DNA of 17,716 bases from SAR202 cluster bacterium Io17-Chloro-G7 (lineage in GTDB: Bacteria; Chloroflexota; Dehalococcoidia; UBA3495): contig MUCU01000025.1 of assembly GCA_002817055.1 (NCBI GenBank), positions 1 through 17,716 on the forward strand. Reading direction: 5' to 3'. Within the stretch, counting starts at the first letter, position 1; each line of letters begins with the position of its first letter. Under the pieces are notes generated by a model. The model did no database searches, was not told the origin of the DNA, and saw nothing but the letters and a program-made list of their open reading frames with translations. The position numbers were made by a program, and so were the translations under genes. Shown here piece after piece: positions 15,051 through 17,716 of the stretch.

Positions 15051-15464
15051 CTATAGACCCAGGGCCTTCACCCCGGCCTTGGCGATGGACTCATCGTCTA
15101 TGCCGCTGGGCAGGCCTCCCACGCCGATGGCGCCAATCACCGCGCCTTCGTGGAATACGGCCACACCGCCGGGGATGGCGATTAGCTGAGGGTCGCCGAA
15201 GGATTCCACGGGGCGGTTCTGGGAGCTAAGTTGCTCGCCGAATGCCAGAGTGTCCATGCCACGGATGGCCGAAGTGTAGGCTTTCCGGATAGCGAAGGTG
15301 GGCCTCCGGCACCGGTCCATGCGAGCGTAAGCCAGCAGGTTTCCCGCATCGTCAACCACGGCCATGTCTACCTTGGCGCGGCTAGAGTCTTTATTGTAAT
15401 CGGCGATCATTGCGGTAATGGCGGCTTGGGCTTGTTCCAGTCCCAACATGTTCTTTCCGTACAT
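15051..15464 (-). CDS. GlcG/HbpS family protein (DUF336), possible heme-binding
   Basis: This 137-residue protein matches the GlcG/HbpS family, small proteins found with glycolate or diol-degrading genes, some of which bind heme. Characteristic segments are DMAVVDDAGNLLAYARMD, RPTFAIRKAYTSA, IAIPGGVAVFHEGAVIGAIG and VGGLPSGIDDESIAKAG at the C-terminus, the form of the usual VSG-x-x-x-x-D-E-x-x-A-x-A-G ending. The frame is open upstream to 15713, but I chose the ATG at 15464 because a GGAG site lies 8 bases before it and the added N-terminal residues look non-coding. A promoter (15540-15568) and a tandem duplication (15482-15513) lie between it and the upstream hydrolase gene, so it probably starts its own transcript. 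Confidence 0.88.
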   Translation of the reverse strand: MYGKNMLGLEQAQAAITAMIADYNKDSSRAKVDMAVVDDAGNLLAYARMDRCRRPTFAIRKAYTSAIRGMDTLAFGEQLSSQNRPVESFGDPQLIAIPGGVAVFHEGAVIGAIGVGGLPSGIDDESIAKAGVKALGL

Positions 15465-15481
15465 GAGTGCGTCTCCTTGAG

Positions 15482-15513
15482 CGAAATTGGCAACGAACGA
15501 AATTGGCAACGAA
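15482..15513. repeat. Perfect 16-base tandem duplication in the GlcG leader
   Basis: CGAAATTGGCAACGAA occurs twice without a gap (15482-15497, 15498-15513). Both copies fall between the predicted transcription start near 15533 and the start codon at 15464, so they are in the transcribed leader. They may be paired protein-binding sites or a slippage product. Confidence 0.85.
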
Positions 15514-15539
15514 TAAGATAAGGGAATGAGATAAGGCCA

Positions 15540-15568
15540 AATATACAACTGCTGGTCGGCTATAGCAA
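15540..15568 (-). promoter_or_regulatory. Sigma70-like promoter for the GlcG-like gene
   Basis: On the minus strand TTGCTA (15563-15568) and TATATT (15540-15545) are separated by exactly 17 bases. The -35 matches at four of six positions and the -10 at five of six. The predicted leader is about 70 bases. Confidence 0.5.
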
Positions 15569-15720
15569 GGAACCTGAAAGATGAAGCCACATGGGGCCGA
15601 TATTGCCGGTCCATGCCTGCTACGTGCCGGGCTGTTCCGAGACCTCCGAGGATTCTAAACCAAAGCCAAAGTGGATTCCAAATAGATTCGCACGTAGGCG
15701 ATGTAGTTTTCACCTTGGTA

Positions 15721-16439
15721 TTAGTTTAGGAAGCTATCGTCGCCGCAGAATGCCCAGTAAAAAGCTTTGGCGACAAGTTTGCTATTGGTATCCCCGCTGA
15801 ACCGATGGTCGCAGTTGGGCACCTTTTTCACCTGAAAAGAGTTTGCCGCCATCGGGCCAAGGGCCAACGCGTAGGCTAAAAAGCCAGCCACGGGGTCCTC
15901 GCTGCCATAGGCCAAGAATATATCACCCGGGAATTGTGTGACGCCCTCATAAAAAGGGTCGCCCACGCTGTCGTAGGCGGACAACAGCAGGATGCGTTTC
16001 ACCTCCGGGTATTGAAACGCCGTAGCGCCTACGGCAGAACCCCCTGAAGAAAAGCCAGCCAGATACAGAGTGGGCGCCGAGGTTCCGCAAATTTCCTGGG
16101 CTTTTTCCAGGGAGAATTCCACGGCGTTGGCCAGACTCTCCAGCAACAACCGGTTCCAACTGGCCCCCTTGTAAGAATAGGGCTCCCAGGGTAGTTGGAC
16201 TTCCCCATCGGGTCTCGGTGCGTTGTAAGTAACCAGCGAGCCGAGGTTTCGTTCTTGAAAATGCTGGGCGAGCTTCATCCAACGGTCTTGCGACAGTCTT
16301 TCAGTTCGCCGGATCCCGGAGAGTTGACGATAATGACGTGAGAATCGGTGGCGTAAGCGGACACAGGGATATCATAGGAGACCTTCTCGCCTAAGTGGTT
16401 TTCTGTCTGCTCATTAAGCAGGACGTCTATTCTGTCCAT
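15721..16439 (-). pseudogene. Alpha/beta hydrolase split by a frameshift
   Basis: Two overlapping frames together make one alpha/beta hydrolase of about 240 residues. The first, from an ATG at 16439, encodes 54 residues ending VIIVNSPGSGELKD and then reads out of frame to a TGA at 16275-16277. The second, from 16278 to 15721, continues with the expected WMKLAQHFQERNLGSLVTYN. The second part holds the nucleophile elbow GFSSGG (Ser in G-x-S-x-G), the acid in AYGSEDPVAG and the His in NCDHRFSGDTNS, so the catalytic triad is complete. The first part supplies the first strands and the oxyanion region. The missing base is most likely near 16290. The start of the second frame overlaps the stop of the first as ATGA, so translational coupling is conceivable, but a single-base deletion or sequencing error is simpler. 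Confidence 0.75.
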
Positions 16440-16521
16440 TGAGGACTCTCGCATAATGGGCTAGGTCAGTTTGGCCGGAGCGGTCCGCGGCGCGCCGAGC
16501 ATTTAGAGATTTGCCGACCGT

Positions 16522-17268
16522 TTAGATTGGAAGGCCTCCTAGCCCTTGAATATTGACGCCCAGTTGCCTCGCCAAGTCCGGAAAGTCATCGGCCACGATG
16601 TCGTGATGTGGGTTGGGTTCCAGGTCGGGTGGTCCTTCCGTACCCCATTCATCCAGGCGGCGCACGAATGCAGTCTTAAAACCGGCATTCTTTGCTGCGT
16701 CTAGGTCGAAATTGTGACAGGCGACCATGCAGCACTCTGCTGGATTTAACTGTAGCCACTTTGCGGCCGTTAAATAGGCCGCTGGCAAGGTCTTGTATTT
16801 TCCTATGGCTTCACATGAAATTACGGCGTCCCAACTCAGGTTGTTCCTTTTGGCGGTGTCGATAATGATTCTAAAGCTGAGAATGGTCAACGAGGCGCAG
16901 ATGAACTTCTCGCGCAATTTAGGCAATACCGCCGGGAAGTCCGGCCAAGCTTTCAGGTTATGGGCTGTCCGCCAATTAATTTCGTGCCGGTCCTCAGGGG
17001 TGAAGGCGTCGAGGTTGTTTTCAGCGATTATTTCGTCTAGCACAACCCGGTGCGAGTCGTCGAAATTATAATCGGGGGGCGAATGTTCTCCCAAGTTAAT
17101 CATCCGGCGCAGGGACCGGCGCCGCAACTCGTTGGCAATGAAAGCCCAGTCTTTATCCAGGCCATATTTGGCCCCCGCCTTGGCCAATGCACTGCTAAAA
17201 CCGGTATGCCAATCAAGAATCGTACCACCGGTATCGAAGGTCAGGGCTTTCACGTCCTCAAAGCTCAT
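16522..17268 (-). CDS. HAD-superfamily hydrolase, haloacid dehalogenase type II-like
   Basis: A 248-residue HAD hydrolase closest to the L-2-haloacid dehalogenase group, which cleave carbon-halogen or other bonds through an aspartyl ester. Motif I is LTFDTGGTILDW with the nucleophile Asp12. The later lysine motif is GKYKTLPAAYL (Lys159), and the final acidic motif is CHNFDLDAAKNAG (Asn186, Asp188). Motif II reads LTILSFRIII: relative to the usual LSNGxF, two or three residues including the conserved Asn are missing, so activity may be altered. There is no signal peptide. The ATG at 17268 has a GGAG about 10 bases upstream and a strong promoter at 17290-17318. The split hydrolase gene follows after 82 bases and may share the transcript. 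Confidence 0.88.
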   Translation of the reverse strand: MSFEDVKALTFDTGGTILDWHTGFSSALAKAGAKYGLDKDWAFIANELRRRSLRRMINLGEHSPPDYNFDDSHRVVLDEIIAENNLDAFTPEDRHEINWRTAHNLKAWPDFPAVLPKLREKFICASLTILSFRIIIDTAKRNNLSWDAVISCEAIGKYKTLPAAYLTAAKWLQLNPAECCMVACHNFDLDAAKNAGFKTAFVRRLDEWGTEGPPDLEPNPHHDIVADDFPDLARQLGVNIQGLGGLPI

Positions 17269-17289
17269 AGGGCCGTTGCTCCTAGCGCG

Positions 17290-17318
17290 TTTTTACGCCT
17301 TGGTCACGAACTCGTCAA
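17290..17318 (-). promoter_or_regulatory. Sigma70-like promoter for the HAD hydrolase
   Basis: On the minus strand TTGACG (17313-17318) is followed after 17 bases by TAAAAA (17290-17295). Transcription would start near 17283, leaving a leader of about 15 bases. The -35 is identical to that of the GMC promoter at 2381-2386. Confidence 0.5.
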
Positions 17319-17342
17319 AAGTAGGCTCCCGCATCCCCTCTT

Positions 17343-17384
17343 CCGATCAGACTAAAACCCATCAATGCGGCTAAGTCTGATCGG
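17343..17384. repeat. 11-base perfect inverted repeat upstream of the HAD promoter
   Basis: CCGATCAGACT (17343-17353) pairs with AGTCTGATCGG (17374-17384) over a 20-base spacer. It ends 24 bases upstream of the HAD -35 and lies downstream of the second GMC gene on the same strand, so it may be a regulator-binding site or a transcript-ending hairpin. Confidence 0.6.
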
Positions 17385-17393
17385 GCAACCAAG

Positions 17394-17414
17394 TCCCCCT
17401 TTTGTAAAGGGGGA
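17394..17414. repeat. CCCCCTTT hairpin repeat, copy 2
   Basis: TCCCCCTTT (17394-17402) pairs perfectly with AAAGGGGGA (17406-17414) around TGT, followed by a further AGGGGGATTT. It is the same element as 10372-10393. The rest of the 17269-17609 gap contains no gene that I can see. Confidence 0.75.
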
Positions 17415-17514
17415 TACAGGGGGATTTCGTCCTCGCAAAATTCACGATTCGCAGACGAAGTAGCAATGGTGGAGGAATAGTAACTTTAGCCGCAACGATT
17501 GTCCAGGTAGGAGT

Positions 17515-17554
17515 AATTGCGTACACGATGTCACGGGCACGGCATGCCGTGCCC
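17515..17554. repeat. 20-base perfect palindrome with the shared 13-base boundary
   Basis: GGGCACGGCATGCCGTGCCC (17535-17554) is its own reverse complement over all 20 bases. It is preceded by AATTGCGTACACG (17515-17527), identical to 8418-8430. Palindromes of this kind, built on GGCACGGCATGCCGTGCC, are dispersed intergenic repeats in several phyla. Confidence 0.7.
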
Positions 17555-17583
17555 CTAGAGAATAATCAAGATGGGCCAGGGAA

Positions 17584-17622
17584 TTATCGCCCTTGTTTAT
17601 CGCTCTTGTTTATCGTCCCTGT
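17584..17622. repeat. Three 13-base tandem repeats over the GMC stop codon
   Basis: The units TTATCGCCCTTGT, TTATCGCTCTTGT and TTATCGTCCCTGT stand head to tail. On the minus strand each ends in GATAA, and the third supplies the last codons and TAA stop of the partial GMC gene. Because 13 is not a multiple of 3, read-through would meet the next copies in other frames. Confidence 0.8.
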
Positions 17623-17716
17623 TTTATGAAGTCGCTGACCTGCTCCCCGATCACCATCGTAGTGACATTGGTGTTGGCCCGGATGCAGTCGGGCATAATG
17701 GAAGCATCCACCACCC
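17610..17716 (-). CDS. GMC family oxidoreductase, C-terminal end only
   Basis: The last 34 codons of a second GMC flavoprotein are visible and run off the right edge of the window. They read VVDASIMPDCIRANTNVTTM then VIGEQVSDFIKQGR before TAA at 17610-17612. This is the C-terminal GMC motif with the Asn (in ANTNVTT) that partners the catalytic His. Of 34 residues, 22 are identical to the end of the complete GMC protein at 739-2283, so the two are paralogues rather than recent copies. The stop codon lies inside a three-unit 13-base repeat. Nothing can be said about the rest of the protein. Confidence 0.9.
   Translation of the reverse strand, partial: VVDASIMPDCIRANTNVTTMVIGEQVSDFIKQGR

Noticed and set aside
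15465..15713. N-terminal extension of the GlcG-like gene to 15713
   Set aside because: It would translate the promoter and the 16-base tandem repeat, and GGAG favours 15464.
1..17716. CRISPR array, tRNA, rRNA or insertion sequence
   Set aside because: No regularly spaced direct repeats, cloverleaf, rRNA sequence, transposase or integrase frame was seen.

Overview
The window looks like an accessory, catabolic stretch from a Chloroflexota genome, most likely of the Dehalococcoidia/SAR202 type. That is an inference from gene content: GMC oxidoreductases, a luciferase-like monooxygenase remnant, a 3-hydroxyisobutyrate-dehydrogenase-type reductase, CaiB/BaiF CoA-transferases, a large cyclase/ATPase/TPR regulator, and short palindromic repeats between genes. 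No rRNA, tRNA, CRISPR array, integrase or transposase was seen.

Left part (1-7973), all confident genes on the minus strand. The first ~700 bases hold no confident gene, only a possible remnant and an inverted repeat. Then come a complete GMC flavoprotein oxidoreductase (739-2283) with a good sigma70-like promoter, a decayed luciferase-like monooxygenase (2506-2918; one stop, two frameshifts, intact ribosome binding site), a ~1240-residue class III nucleotidyl cyclase fused to a STAND-type ATPase and TPR repeats (2960-6694), and an NAD(P)-binding beta-hydroxyacid dehydrogenase (7080-7973).

Centre (8614-12930), plus strand. A compact cluster encodes a MaoC-like hydratase, two different class III CoA-transferases, and a 400-residue protein made of three RidA/YjgF domains in one chain. 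The gene set suggests activation of a carboxylic acid as its CoA ester, hydration of an enoyl-CoA, and an auxiliary RidA-like step; the substrate is unknown. The 640-base divergent region before it carries palindromes, an imperfect inverted repeat and a GAAA-loop hairpin just ahead of the first gene.

Right part (13184-17716), minus strand, convergent with the central cluster. In transcription order: the 3' end of a second GMC oxidoreductase (cut by the window edge), a haloacid-dehalogenase-type HAD hydrolase with its own promoter, an alpha/beta hydrolase split by a frameshift, a GlcG/HbpS-type protein with promoter and a 16-base tandem duplication in its leader, an NMT1/THI5-like binding protein without a signal peptide, and an unrecognised protein with an acidic tail. 

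The most unusual item is the triple-RidA protein, which looks like a covalent version of the usual RidA trimer and lacks the ligand-binding arginine in all three domains. Also notable are the freshly broken genes and several repeat families confined to intergenic DNA.
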